DNA of 64,000 bases from Hymenobacter sp. DG25B (GCF_000801315.1 NZ_CP010054.1:2480001-2544000); one strand, 5' to 3'; positions 1 to 8,428 are shown, counted from the first letter of the stretch. The notes: generated from the sequence alone by a model not told the origin. Numbers and translations: made by a program.

Positions 1-46
1 TTAAATTATTAGACAGCTTCGCCGATACTCGCGGCCTCCGTTTCTT

Positions 47-418
47 ATGGAAAATATCTTTCCTTTTAAGGTTTACGCCATTCCCGAACACCTGCGCGTG
101 GAGAATGCCCTCTTCGGCATCACGGCCAACGTGGAATCGGACCCGGCGCTGGAGGGGTATTTCTACCTGTTTGAGAAGTATGGTTTCGGGGGCGGCGGCT
201 TATCCTGGGAAGAGCATATCACCACTATTTTGGAAGAAGAAGCCCCCGTCCTGCTGGACCAGATTCAGGGTTTCTCCACGCCCGCTACTCTCCTCTTTTA
301 TGCTGATTCCGAGGACGCGGTGCGCCGGTTTATGCAGCTCATCGTCCCCATTTTCGCGGATCTGGGCAAGCTAAACAAGTATTTCAGCCAGACCGACCCC
401 AGCGACTTTTTCGAGTAG
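47..418 (+). CDS. Small acidic protein, possibly Imm51-like immunity fold
   Basis: A 123-residue cytoplasmic protein with no signal peptide or membrane segment. The middle (residues about 40-70) has a Gly-rich turn followed by a conserved-looking Trp (GFGGGGLSWEE) and then a helix, and the second half reads LLFYADSEDAV. This order, a G-rich turn with Trp, then a strand with an acidic turn, then a helix, resembles the Imm51 family of toxin-immunity proteins, but the match is from memory of the pattern only. No toxin gene is next to it in the visible sequence. It ends just before a 35-bp-arm hairpin and faces the aldo/keto reductase. The ATG at 47 is the only good start. Confidence 0.7.
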   Translation: MENIFPFKVYAIPEHLRVENALFGITANVESDPALEGYFYLFEKYGFGGGGLSWEEHITTILEEEAPVLLDQIQGFSTPATLLFYADSEDAVRRFMQLIVPIFADLGKLNKYFSQTDPSDFFE

Positions 419-431
419 AAAACATTAAGAA

Positions 432-525
432 CGTCATGCTGAGCTTGTCGAAGCATCTCTACCGCTGACGTTGTGGAAGTAACCCAACGAAGCGGTAGAG
501 ATGCTTCGACAAGCTCAGCATGACG
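432..525. repeat. Class A long hairpin repeat (35-bp arms)
   Basis: Perfect inverted arms at 432-466 and 491-525 around a 24-base loop, between the 3' ends of two convergent genes. The arms carry the GTCATGCTGAGC and GAAGCATCTC words found again at 14.9, 19.1 and 34.3 kb. It could act as a bidirectional terminator, but arm length and the recurrence elsewhere fit a dispersed repeat family. Confidence 0.9.
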
Positions 526-537
526 GGCTAATTGGAT

Positions 538-1533
538 TTATTTCTCCTGCAAAATCTCTTCTATCTGATTCAGTTCATCCGCGCTGAACTGCAGGTTATC
601 CAGGCAGCGCAGAGAATCGGAAAGCTGATCAGGTTTGCTGGCGCCGATGAGGACGGAAGTTACCCGCTCATCCCGCAGAATCCAGGAAAGGGCCATTTGA
701 GCCAGGCTTTGGCCGCGCTTCTGGGCCAGGCTGTTCAGCTGCTGCACCTGCGCCAGGCGCTCCGTCGTAAGTTGGGTTTCGGTGAGGAAGCCTACTCCTT
801 TCGCCACCCGGGAATCCTCGGGAATGCCATGCAGGTATTTATTGGTGAGCAGGCCCTGGGCCAGCGGCGAAAAGGGAATGCAGCCCACGCCGGCTTCGCC
901 CAGCAAATCCAGCAGGCTGCCTTCCACCCACCGCTCAAACATGGAGTATTTGGGCTGATGGATGAGGCAGGGCGTGCCCATTTCCTGCAGCAGCCGGATG
1001 GCCTCGGCGGCTTCTTCCGTTTGATAGTTGGAAATACCCACGTACAGCGCCTTGCCCTGGCGCACCACGTGGTCCAGGGCGCGCATGGTTTCTTCCAGGG
1101 GCGTTTCGGGGTCGGGGCGGTGGGAATAGAAGATGTCCACGTATTCCAGCTTCATGCGCTTGAGGCTCTGGTCGAGGCTGGAAATGAGGTATTTGCGGGA
1201 ACCCCATTCGCCGTAGGGCCCTTCCCACATGTGGTAGCCGGCTTTGGTGGAGATAATCAGCTCGTCGCGGTAGCCGCGAAAGTCTTCTTTCAGAATGCGC
1301 CCGAAGTTGGTTTCGGCCGAGCCGGGAGGCGGGCCATAGTTGTTGGCCAGATCAAAGTGCGTGACGCCGCTATCGAATGCCCGGTGCAGAATGGCGCGGA
1401 AATTACTGAGCACGTCCACGTCGCCGAAGTTGTGCCACAGCCCCAGGGACACGGCCGGCAGTTTCAGGCCGCTGCGGCCGCAGCGGCGGTAAATCATGGA
1501 AGAATAGCGGCTAGGGTTGGGTTGATAGGGCAT
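538..1533 (-). CDS. mgrA: Aldo/keto reductase, YghZ / L-glyceraldehyde 3-phosphate reductase type
   Basis: A 331-residue TIM-barrel NADPH-dependent aldo/keto reductase of the YghZ (AKR14) group, which reduces L-glyceraldehyde 3-phosphate and other aldehydes such as methylglyoxal. The catalytic tetrad can be traced: Asp and Tyr in FDLANNYG, Lys in STKAGYHMW, and His in YSHRPD. The length is typical of the group. It is monocistronic, reading away from the helicase gene, with a TAnnTTTG promoter element at 1566-1573. The physiological substrate cannot be told from sequence; family assignment is firm, substrate is inferred. Confidence 0.9.
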   Translation of the reverse strand: MPYQPNPSRYSSMIYRRCGRSGLKLPAVSLGLWHNFGDVDVLSNFRAILHRAFDSGVTHFDLANNYGPPPGSAETNFGRILKEDFRGYRDELIISTKAGYHMWEGPYGEWGSRKYLISSLDQSLKRMKLEYVDIFYSHRPDPETPLEETMRALDHVVRQGKALYVGISNYQTEEAAEAIRLLQEMGTPCLIHQPKYSMFERWVEGSLLDLLGEAGVGCIPFSPLAQGLLTNKYLHGIPEDSRVAKGVGFLTETQLTTERLAQVQQLNSLAQKRGQSLAQMALSWILRDERVTSVLIGASKPDQLSDSLRCLDNLQFSADELNQIEEILQEK

Positions 1534-1565
1534 AAAGCGTTAGGATATGGAATGCTGTTGAGACG

Positions 1566-1573
1566 CAAATCTA
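1566..1573 (-). promoter_or_regulatory. Predicted -7 promoter element for mgrA
   Basis: TAGATTTG on the minus strand matches the Bacteroidota -7 consensus TAnnTTTG. A TTTA lies about 18 bases upstream in place of the -33 TTTG/TTG. The leader to the ATG at 1533 would be about 30 bases. Confidence 0.5.
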
Positions 1574-1748
1574 TGCTCTGGCGTTGCAGATTAAAGAACT
1601 GACCTGTATGCTTTGGTCTATTTGCCTACTGCTTCGCGGCTTTCCCTGCTTTTAGCGCTGAAGTGAATTATCTTTTTTTCCTCCCGACCTTCGGCCACCA
1701 AAAGGCCATTTTCGTTGTTATCAACGAATCCCCAATACCCTTGTACTG

Positions 1749-3731
1749 TTGACTGAACAACCTACGTATACCGACCCCTACGCGCTGGAAAAAGAGCTGC
1801 GCAAGGTGCAGGCCCTCATGCAGCTGGAGCAAAAAGAGGACCTGGAGCAATTCAAGATTAAAAGCGCCCAGTCTACCATTGCGGAGCGTCAGCGGCGCGG
1901 CCTCACCTGGTACCCCGTAAATATTACCAAGGAAGATATTGGCTTCGGGGGCAAGCTGGTGCTGGAGTTGGAGCGCCCCGCCGGCCAGGGCGGGCTGCAC
2001 CTGTTTCAGGTGGGCAAAAATGCCGCGCTGTTCGGCAACGTGCCCGGCCGCTCCGGCTCCGACCGCCCCACGCTCAGCGGCGTTATCACGGCCGTGAAGC
2101 GCAATAAAATCCTGCTGGCCACCAACAAGGAAGACCTCCCCGACTGGGTAGATGAAGGCAAGCTGGGCGTAGACCTCACCTTTGATGAGGTGAGCTACCG
2201 CGAGATGGAATACGCCCTGGGCAAGGTGATGGGCGCCTACGACAGCCGCCTGGCGGAGCTGCGCGACATTCTGCTGGGGGCTAAACCCGCCCGCTACAAA
2301 TCAGAAACCGAAGCCCAGCTCTACTACCCTAGTCCTTTAAATGAGTCGCAGCTGGCGGCCGTGCGCCACGTGCTGGCGGCCCAGGATGTAGCCATTATTC
2401 ACGGCCCGCCCGGCACCGGCAAAACTACCACGCTGGTGCAGGCCATTCTGGAAACCATCCGGCGCGAGCGGCGGGTACTGGTGTGCGCCCCCAGCAACAC
2501 GGCCGTGGATCTGCTCACGGAAAAGCTGGCCGAGCGCGGCGTGAACGTCATTCGTATGGGTAACCCCTCGCGCGTGTCTGATCTGCTTCTGCAGCATACC
2601 CTGGATGCCCAGATTATGGCGCACAAGAGCTACCCGGAGCTGAAAAGCATGCGCCAGACGGCCGAGCAGTACCGCGAAGCCGCAGGCAAATTCAAGCGCC
2701 ACTTTGGCTGGGAGGAGCGCGAGCAGCGCCGCCTGCTGAAAGAGCAGGCCCACCAAATGCTGCAGGAATCTGACCAGCTGGAGCGCTACATCACGGAGGA
2801 TTTGCTGGAGCAGGTGCAGGTGATAACCTGCACGCTGGTGGGGGCCGGCAACCGCGCCATTCGCCACCTCACCTACGAAACCGTTTTCATTGATGAAGCC
2901 GCCCAGGCCCTGGAGCCCGGCTGCTGGATTCCTATCACCAAAGCCAACCGCGTGGTGCTGGCCGGCGACCACCAGCAGCTGCCACCCACGGTAAAAAGCG
3001 AAAAAGCCGCCAGTGAAGGCCTGCGCGAAACGCTGTTTGAGAAGTGCATTAAGCGCCAGCCCCACACAGCCCGCATGCTGCAGGTGCAGTACCGCATGCA
3101 CGAGCAGATTATGGCGTTCAGCTCGGAGCAGTTCTACCACGGCAAGCTGATTGCCGCCCCCACCGTGGCCCACGCCGACCTACCCGACTACGATATTCGC
3201 TTTGCCCCCGACACGGCCGTGGAGTTTCTGGACACGGCCGGCTTCGGCTTTCAGGAGTTGGGCCTGGATGAAAGCCGTTCCATTGCCAACCCCGAGGAAG
3301 CCGACCTGCTGCTCAAGCGCCTGGCCCAATTGCTGGAACCCTACGACCAGGCCGACCACACCGAAGACCTACTCACCATCGGCGTAATTGCCCCCTACCG
3401 CGCTCAGATTAACTATTTAAAGGATGCCGTGGAAGAAAACGACGAGCTAACCGGCCTTATGGAGCACCGCATGCTCAGCATTGGCACGGTGGACTCGTTC
3501 CAGGGCCAGGAGCGCGACATCATTGCCATCAGCCTCACGCGCAGCAACCCGCAGGGCGAAATAGGCTTCCTCTCCGATGTGCGCCGCATGAACGTGGGCA
3601 TGACCCGCGCGCGCCGCAAGCTGCTCATCGTCGGCGACTCCTCAACGCTCGGCTCGCACCCTTTCTACAAGGCTTTTCTGGATTACACTGAAAAAATAGG
3701 GGCTTACCGCACCGCCTGGGAGATGCAATAA
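1749..3731 (+). CDS. UPF1-like superfamily 1 helicase / AAA domain protein
   Basis: A 660-residue SF1B helicase of the IGHMBP2/UPF1-like group (the bacterial 'putative DNA helicase' family). After an N-terminal region of about 190 residues that probably forms a beta-barrel, the Walker A motif GPPGTGKTTT is at about residues 219-228 and the Walker B DEAA at 382-385. Motif III (AGDHQQLPPT), motif IV-V (IGVIAPYRAQ, GTVDSFQGQERD) and motif VI (NVGMTRARRKL) follow in order. It probably unwinds nucleic acid 5'-3' with ATP; whether DNA or RNA is unknown. The start is a TTG at 1749, chosen because the protein then begins just like known homologues; there is no nearby ATG. It is monocistronic and followed by a hairpin repeat. 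Confidence 0.88.
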   Translation: MTEQPTYTDPYALEKELRKVQALMQLEQKEDLEQFKIKSAQSTIAERQRRGLTWYPVNITKEDIGFGGKLVLELERPAGQGGLHLFQVGKNAALFGNVPGRSGSDRPTLSGVITAVKRNKILLATNKEDLPDWVDEGKLGVDLTFDEVSYREMEYALGKVMGAYDSRLAELRDILLGAKPARYKSETEAQLYYPSPLNESQLAAVRHVLAAQDVAIIHGPPGTGKTTTLVQAILETIRRERRVLVCAPSNTAVDLLTEKLAERGVNVIRMGNPSRVSDLLLQHTLDAQIMAHKSYPELKSMRQTAEQYREAAGKFKRHFGWEEREQRRLLKEQAHQMLQESDQLERYITEDLLEQVQVITCTLVGAGNRAIRHLTYETVFIDEAAQALEPGCWIPITKANRVVLAGDHQQLPPTVKSEKAASEGLRETLFEKCIKRQPHTARMLQVQYRMHEQIMAFSSEQFYHGKLIAAPTVAHADLPDYDIRFAPDTAVEFLDTAGFGFQELGLDESRSIANPEEADLLLKRLAQLLEPYDQADHTEDLLTIGVIAPYRAQINYLKDAVEENDELTGLMEHRMLSIGTVDSFQGQERDIIAISLTRSNPQGEIGFLSDVRRMNVGMTRARRKLLIVGDSSTLGSHPFYKAFLDYTEKIGAYRTAWEMQ

Positions 3732-3750
3732 AGAAAATCTTAAAATAATC

Positions 3751-3861
3751 AGCCCGTCATGTCGAGCGAAGCCGAGACATCTCGCTAGTGTGGTGAATAG
3801 TTGGAGTACTATCCCAACCTCAGCACGCGAGATGTCTCGGCTTCGCTCGACATGACGGGCT
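3751..3861. repeat. Class A long hairpin repeat, variant arms
   Basis: Inverted arms of 35 bp at 3751-3785 and 3827-3861. The word here is GTCGAGCGAAGCCGAGACATCTCGC rather than the TGAGC/GAAGC form, but the loop contains CGCTAGTGTGGT (shared with the 14.9-kb copy) and CTCAGCACGCG (complement of the loop word at 14.9, 19.1 and 34.2 kb). It lies between convergent gene ends. Confidence 0.85.
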
Positions 3862-3882
3862 TTTATTGTGCAGTCAGCCGCA

Positions 3883-5022
3883 CTACTTTACATCAATCAC
3901 CGACATGGTATGTGGGGCGTCGGATTTCGTGTTCACGAAGTTCTTTTCGGGCTTATCGAAGTTGGAGATGTAGAGGCGGCTGCCTTTTAGCAGCACTTCG
4001 GCGGGTTGGTCCAGCAGGCCGTTGCGGCCATCGGTGTCGCCGTTTTGGGCCAGGGTGGTCACGGTATTATCCTTCAGGTTTACTACTTCAATGGCGTTCT
4101 GGCGGGAGTTGCAGAGGTAGAGCTTATCGGTGGCGCGGTCAATGATGAGGCCATCGACGCAGGGAATTTTCTTGCCTTGCAGCTGCAGGGCTTCTTTTTT
4201 GGCGAGGCTGCCATCGGACTTCAGCGTAAGCTTGTACAGCGTACCGTCGCCGAAGGAGCCGGTGTAGAAGTTGCCTTTGCTGTCGTAGTCCAGGCCATCG
4301 GCGCCGTTGTCTACGCCGGTTTCATTTACCTGGGTGGTAAAATAAGCCAGCACGTGCGGGTCCATGGTTTTGGGCTTGAGATGCACGGGGCCTTTGTTTA
4401 GCTCGGCCAGTGTGAAGCGAAGTACGGCGCTGCCTTTATCATCATTGGGCATGTCCCACTGGCTGTCGGTCACATAAATAGTATTGCCCTTCCACACCAC
4501 CGCGTTGGCCAGGGCGAAGTTATCGACGACGGTTTCCACCTTGCCGGGCTTGCCGTTCTGCATGCGCACGCGCATCAGGCGGGATTTAAAATCCTTGCTA
4601 TTTTCATACTGGTTTTCGGCGTAGTAGAGGTTGCCATCGGGCCCGAAGGCCAGGTCCATGGGCGCGGCTTTTTGGGTGGTGGGCTCCACGGGCAGGTTAG
4701 TCAGCCAATCTTTAATGCCGGTATCGGTCATTTCCATCAGCACGGCGGGCTTGGTATTATCGGCCAGGTTAGGCACGGAGAGGATGAGGCGGCCGTTGGG
4801 CGCCAGGGCCAGTCCATCGGGCGTGTTGTGGGCCTCGTCCAGGGTGTGCAGCAGCTGGGGGCTGCCTATGTTGGCGGTGGTATCCGGGGCGGTGGACGCG
4901 GGCACCGAGGCAGTATCAGCGGGCGCGGTGGCCGTAGTCGTGGTTTCCGACGTGGTGGTGTTGGACTGGCAGCCGGCCAGCAGCGCACCACTCACCAGCA
5001 AGGTAGAAAAGGCAGTTTTCAT
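3883..5022 (-). CDS. SMP-30/gluconolactonase-like lipoprotein
   Basis: A 379-residue predicted outer-envelope lipoprotein. The signal peptide MKTAFSTLLVSGALLAGC ends in a lipobox with Cys18, followed by a Thr/Ala-rich tether of about 40 residues. The rest has the repeating pattern of a six-bladed beta-propeller (DGLALAPNGRLIL, MDLAFGPDGNLYY, NGADGLDYDSKGNFY, VDGLIIDRATDKLY) seen in SMP-30/gluconolactonase/LRE-like proteins. The usual divalent-metal Glu/Asn/Asp ligands cannot be assigned with certainty, so lactonase activity is only a possibility. It stands alone between a hairpin repeat and slyD. Confidence 0.8.
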   Translation of the reverse strand: MKTAFSTLLVSGALLAGCQSNTTTSETTTTATAPADTASVPASTAPDTTANIGSPQLLHTLDEAHNTPDGLALAPNGRLILSVPNLADNTKPAVLMEMTDTGIKDWLTNLPVEPTTQKAAPMDLAFGPDGNLYYAENQYENSKDFKSRLMRVRMQNGKPGKVETVVDNFALANAVVWKGNTIYVTDSQWDMPNDDKGSAVLRFTLAELNKGPVHLKPKTMDPHVLAYFTTQVNETGVDNGADGLDYDSKGNFYTGSFGDGTLYKLTLKSDGSLAKKEALQLQGKKIPCVDGLIIDRATDKLYLCNSRQNAIEVVNLKDNTVTTLAQNGDTDGRNGLLDQPAEVLLKGSRLYISNFDKPEKNFVNTKSDAPHTMSVIDVK

Positions 5023-5254
5023 GGGTTCGAAGGCAGCAAAAAGGAGGATTGGCCCGAAAGAAAGATGGCCGTTAGGCTTAACGATTTGGCTGCGGCTGCG
5101 TTAAGGAATACCAAAATTTTACCGGCCGCGGCCCGTGCGCGGCCCGGCGGGATGGGCCGGGCATTGTACCGACAATTCCGCCCCATTTCCGTAATTAGCC
5201 GTTCCAAACACATTTTCCAACCCAACCCCCGGACACACCCGTCCTCCCCGACGT

Positions 5255-5770
5255 ATGGCGAACATCAGCGAAAACAAAGTAGTCACTATCACTTATGACC
5301 TCAGCGTAACCGACGAAAACCAGGAAAAAGTACTCGTGGAGTCGGCGGAGGCTGATGCTCCCATGGTGTTCCTGTTTGGCATGAGCGGCCTGCCCGATGA
5401 GTTTGAGCGCCAACTCAACGGCAAGCAGCCCGGCGACGCGTTCAGCTTCTCCCTCACCCCGGAGCAGGCCTACGGCGACTACGACCAGCAGGCCGTAGTG
5501 GACATCCCGAAAAACGTATTCGAAATCGACGGTAAGATTGACGAGGAAATGCTGCAGGTAGGCAACTTCCTACCCATGGCCGACAACCAGGGCCACCACA
5601 TGCAGGGCAAAATCGTGGACATCGGCGAAGAAAACGTTAAGATGGACTTCAACCACCCCCTGGCCGGCATGATGATGCACTTCGACGGCAAAGTAGCTGA
5701 CGTGCGCGAAGCTTCGCAGGAAGAATTAGAACACGGCCACGTGCACGGCGAAGGTGGGCATCACCACTAG
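5255..5770 (+). CDS. slyD: FKBP-type peptidyl-prolyl isomerase SlyD
   Basis: A 171-residue cytoplasmic prolyl isomerase and chaperone. The FKBP core is split by the insert-in-flap (IF) chaperone domain (about residues 70-130), the hallmark of SlyD; motifs include VLVESAEADAPMVFLFG, EQAYGDYD and NHPLAGM. The C-terminal tail ends in EELEHGHVHGEGGHHH, a His cluster like the nickel-binding tail of SlyD, though shorter than in E. coli. It is monocistronic and ends at a clear rho-independent terminator. Nickel binding is inferred from the tail only. Confidence 0.93.
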   Translation: MANISENKVVTITYDLSVTDENQEKVLVESAEADAPMVFLFGMSGLPDEFERQLNGKQPGDAFSFSLTPEQAYGDYDQQAVVDIPKNVFEIDGKIDEEMLQVGNFLPMADNQGHHMQGKIVDIGEENVKMDFNHPLAGMMMHFDGKVADVREASQEELEHGHVHGEGGHHH

Positions 5771-5797
5771 GCTTTTTGCGCTTTATTAGAAATGAAG

Positions 5798-5823
5798 ACG
5801 GGGCCACTTGGCCCCGTTTTTTG
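5798..5823 (+). terminator. Rho-independent terminator of slyD
   Basis: GC-rich stem ACGGGGCCA/TGGCCCCGT with a two-base loop, followed by six T residues. Confidence 0.85.
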
Positions 5824-5880
5824 TTTAAAGTTTCATTCCTGATCAAAGGAAGTAGAGCTTACTCCTGCATTTAGGCAACT

Positions 5881-6174
5881 TCAATTACTCAACTCAAAAG
5901 TCAGGATGATACTAGAAATGACACCAAGAACAGTTATAAAAGTTAAAGACATCTTAATAGCTGTAGATATATTAAAAGTGTTCGAGTAAAAGCAGCGAAT
6001 GAAGATGAATAGGCTGAACAAAGCAGCCAAAAGAAAAATGGGGGCAAACTGACTAAACCAAGCAGGTAAAATACATGAAAGGCATGCCCACATTGCTAAG
6101 CGCTTATTTTTATCTATCAATTGCTTATCGATTTGAGTATAAAAAACATGATTTGAAAGAAACTTCAGATGCAC
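5881..6174 (-). CDS. Small AT-rich membrane protein, unknown function
   Basis: A 97-residue protein with hydrophobic stretches at about residues 28-60 and 70-92 (FLLAALFSLFIFIRCF, FITVLGVISSIILTF), so two or three membrane helices. It starts with a GTG only six bases after the stop of the ACP phosphodiesterase gene, so it would be co-transcribed with it. The base composition is much lower in GC than any flanking gene, suggesting recent acquisition or loose selection. I do not recognise a family. The coding call rests on the intact frame, the membrane-protein pattern and the tight spacing. Confidence 0.5.
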   Translation of the reverse strand: MHLKFLSNHVFYTQIDKQLIDKNKRLAMWACLSCILPAWFSQFAPIFLLAALFSLFIFIRCFYSNTFNISTAIKMSLTFITVLGVISSIILTFELSN

Positions 6175-6180
6175 TACACT

Positions 6181-6792
6181 TTACATATGCACTGGTAAAC
6201 TTACCTCTCTAATTAGCTCCGGCCAAAATTCCCGAAAATCCGCCTCATACGCGGGCAGTTCCGCAAGAAACGCTTCCGCTCCAGTTGCCAGAACCTCCGC
6301 ACCTGGCACGCGGCGGCTCAACCCCAACAACGCACGGCGTAAGCCCTCTGGCTGGGCGTAGCCGGTGAGCCAATCATCACGGCGCATGTACTGGAGCATG
6401 TGCTGCAGGCGCTCCGGTAGCTCCTCACGGCGGGCGTGCAGCAGCGTGTACATGCGCTGGCTGAAAGCAGGCAGCGGCTCGGCGGCATCGTCATGAAACT
6501 CCGAGAAGTTGCGGGCCAGCAGGTGGTCGAATCCGATATCGGACACTACCCCGGCCCATTTGCCCAGGCCGGCCTCGCGCAGGCGGGCGGTGGTGCGGCG
6601 CACTATGGGGTGGCTATCGGTGAAGGTATCGATGGCGCGGTGCAGCACAATGCCGCGCTGCACGGCCTCGGGGTAAGCCAGCAGGCCGGCGCGGCCCCGC
6701 ACTGCCTCCGCAGCAAAATTGCCTACTACAATATCAGAGTAGTTGGGGTGCGAGGAAGGGCCGGAAAGCAGCAGATGAGCCAAGAAATTCAC
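6181..6792 (-). CDS. acpH: Acyl carrier protein phosphodiesterase (AcpH family)
   Basis: A 203-residue member of the AcpH/DUF479 family, which removes the 4'-phosphopantetheine group from acyl carrier protein, acting opposite to holo-ACP synthase. Family signatures are MNFLAHLLLSG at the N-terminus, VLHRAIDTFTDSHP (metal-binding His/Asp of a distorted HD fold) and SDIGFDHLLARNF. Length is normal. The start codon is a GTG at 6790-6792; a TTACCTTG element lies only six bases upstream on the minus strand, so the transcript may be almost leaderless. A small AT-rich membrane gene follows directly. Enzyme activity is inferred from family. Confidence 0.88.
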   Translation of the reverse strand: MNFLAHLLLSGPSSHPNYSDIVVGNFAAEAVRGRAGLLAYPEAVQRGIVLHRAIDTFTDSHPIVRRTTARLREAGLGKWAGVVSDIGFDHLLARNFSEFHDDAAEPLPAFSQRMYTLLHARREELPERLQHMLQYMRRDDWLTGYAQPEGLRRALLGLSRRVPGAEVLATGAEAFLAELPAYEADFREFWPELIREVSLPVHM

Positions 6793-6916
6793 GGGTGCAA
6801 GGTAAGTGGGTTTCGGGTAGAACGGAGGTGGGCAGCAAACCCGGCAGCGGGCCGGGCCGTAAGTTCAGGAACTCCCTATACCACCTAATACCCCATTCTA
6901 ACTTACACATCTGCTT

Positions 6917-7429
6917 ATGTCAGCCCAAACACCCGTCACCAACGACCTTTCGAAACTGCTGGAAAAAATCAAGGACGTGCGCATTGCCATGCTCACCACC
7001 ACCGACGACCAGCACTGCCTGCATAGCCGCCCCATGTTTACCCAGAAGCCCGATGCGGACGGCTCTCTCCTCTTCCTGACCGATAAAAACTCCGCCAAGA
7101 TATACGAGGTGAAAAAGGACAGCCAGGTAAACCTGAGCTACGCCAACCCCGACAGCAACGTGTACGTCTCGGTTTCGGGCCGCGCCAACGCCTTCCGCGA
7201 CCAGGCCAAGATTGACGAGCTCTGGAGTGAGCCCATGCGCGCCTGGTTCCCCAAAGGCAAAGACGACCCCCAGATCATGATCCTGAAGGTGGAAATTGAC
7301 AAAGGCGAGTACTGGGATACGCCCAGCTCCCTGCTCACGCAGGCCTATGCCTACGCCCGCGCCGTAGTTACCGGCGAGCCCAGCAAGGACGATGACGTAA
7401 ACCAGCACGCCCAGGTGAAGGTTAAGTAA
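6917..7429 (+). CDS. Pyridoxamine 5'-phosphate oxidase-like general stress protein 26
   Basis: A 170-residue flavin-binding split-barrel protein of the pyridoxamine-phosphate-oxidase-like (general stress protein 26) group. Landmarks are IAMLTTTDDQHCLHSRPM at about residues 22-39, the strand SLLFLTDKNSAKIYEV, VSVSGRANAFRD, and WFPKGKDDPQIMILKVE near the C-terminus, a typical GSP26 pattern. These proteins bind FMN or FAD; the substrate is usually unknown and true PNP oxidase activity is unlikely. It is monocistronic and followed by a strong terminator. Confidence 0.88.
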   Translation: MSAQTPVTNDLSKLLEKIKDVRIAMLTTTDDQHCLHSRPMFTQKPDADGSLLFLTDKNSAKIYEVKKDSQVNLSYANPDSNVYVSVSGRANAFRDQAKIDELWSEPMRAWFPKGKDDPQIMILKVEIDKGEYWDTPSSLLTQAYAYARAVVTGEPSKDDDVNQHAQVKVK

Positions 7430-7448
7430 GTTAACTGCGCACTTCTGA

Positions 7449-7480
7449 AAAGGGCCGGAAGCAGTTCCGGCCCTTTTTTG
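7449..7480 (+). terminator. Rho-independent terminator after the GSP26-like gene
   Basis: Stem AAGGGCCGGAA/TTCCGGCCCTT with a four-base loop and a T run, 20 bases after the stop codon. Confidence 0.85.
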
Positions 7481-7504
7481 TTGTTTTAGGACTAGAGTTA
7501 AAGT

Positions 7505-7637
7505 GCTAGTTCCCCTCCTTAGTTAAGGAGGGGCTAGGGGTGGTTGAAAGACTAGAATTAGAAATCTAAAGCTAGTTGTTCTTTCAACGATTGGTCAACC
7601 GCCCCTAATCCCTCCTCAACTGAGGAGGGGAACTAGC
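7505..7637. repeat. Imperfect long inverted repeat, CCCCTCCT class
   Basis: Left arm 7505-7550 and right arm 7581-7637. Both carry GCTAGTTCCCCTCCT or its complement and a GGGGTGGTTGA / TCAACCGCCCC word; inside each arm there is a smaller palindrome (CCCCTCCTTAGTTAAGGAGGGG-like). This is unrelated in sequence to the other hairpins in the window. Together with the terminator it fills most of the 300 bases before the crtA-like gene; only the promoter-like TAGTTTTA at 7722 is added. Confidence 0.8.
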
Positions 7638-7721
7638 TTTAAGTCTGGTTTCTTAATTCTGGACTAGCTCTGCCAATCAGTCAACTACCCCATCCTTGTT
7701 TTAAGACCAGAGACTAACTTT

Positions 7722-7729
7722 TAGTTTTA
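7722..7729 (+). promoter_or_regulatory. Possible -7 element of the crtA-like gene
   Basis: TAGTTTTA differs from TAnnTTTG at the last base and ends three bases before the GTG at 7733. A TTG lies 22 bases upstream. The transcript would be leaderless. Confidence 0.3.
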
Positions 7730-7732
7730 GCA

Positions 7733-8428
7733 GTGCTACTGACCACCCTCTCCATTATAACCCTACGCCCCGGCAATGCCCGCTGGGCATTGGCCCAGAT
7801 GGGCACCGCGCAACGCCCTTTGCAGCAGGTGCCGGGGCTGCGTTTCCAGAAGCTGCTGGGCAGCGGGGCCGAGCAGTATCAGTTCTTGCCCAACCTGAAC
7901 CGCTACGGCTTTATGGCCGTGTGGGAATCAGCGCAGGCCGCTGATTCATTTTTTGACACGCACCCGTTGTGGCAGGAATACCGGAACCGCACCCAGGAAA
8001 TATGGACGGCGCGGCTGGCCCCACTGCAGGCCCACGGCCTCTGGGATGGCAGCAACCCTTTTGCGTACCCCACGGATGAGGTTTTGCCCACTGAGGGGCC
8101 GGTAGCGGTGCTTACGCGGGCCTCTATCCGGTGGCAAAAAACGCCCCGCTTCTGGCGCTACGTAGCGCCCAGTCTGGCCGCCGCCAACAAGGCGCCGGGC
8201 GTGCAGGCTTCTATTGGCCTGGGCGAGCTGCCGGTGGTGCGGCAGGCCACGTTCAGTATCTGGGAGTCGGTGCAGGCCATGCAGACGTTTGCCTACCGCA
8301 ACGAGCTGCACAAAGAGGTAATCCGGCTAACGCGCCAGGAGAAATGGTACGGCGAGGAGCTGTTTGCGCGGTTTCGGGTGCTGAGCACGGAAGGAACCTG
8401 GGACGGACTGAACCCGGCCGTACGGTAG
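7733..8428 (+). CDS. CrtA-like (spheroidene monooxygenase family) protein
   Basis: A 231-residue protein that matches the CrtA/spheroidene monooxygenase family, small haem-dependent oxygenases that put keto groups on carotenoids. Supporting motifs: GLRFQKLLGSG, NRYGFMAVWES, a WDGSNPF-like tail of the first half, and a second half repeating the pattern (ATFSIWESVQAMQTFAYR, WYGEELFARFRVL, GTWDGLNP). Internal symmetry of two ferredoxin-like halves is typical of this fold. No other carotenoid gene is nearby. The GTG start is supported by the domain start; a BBP2 porin gene follows after 53 bases. Family likely, carotenoid substrate uncertain. Confidence 0.75.
   Translation: MLLTTLSIITLRPGNARWALAQMGTAQRPLQQVPGLRFQKLLGSGAEQYQFLPNLNRYGFMAVWESAQAADSFFDTHPLWQEYRNRTQEIWTARLAPLQAHGLWDGSNPFAYPTDEVLPTEGPVAVLTRASIRWQKTPRFWRYVAPSLAAANKAPGVQASIGLGELPVVRQATFSIWESVQAMQTFAYRNELHKEVIRLTRQEKWYGEELFARFRVLSTEGTWDGLNPAVR

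Noticed and set aside
532..1602. A 356-residue plus-strand frame opposite the aldo/keto reductase
   Set aside because: Shadow frame; His/Ala/Gly/Val-rich composition typical of antisense frames in GC-rich genes.
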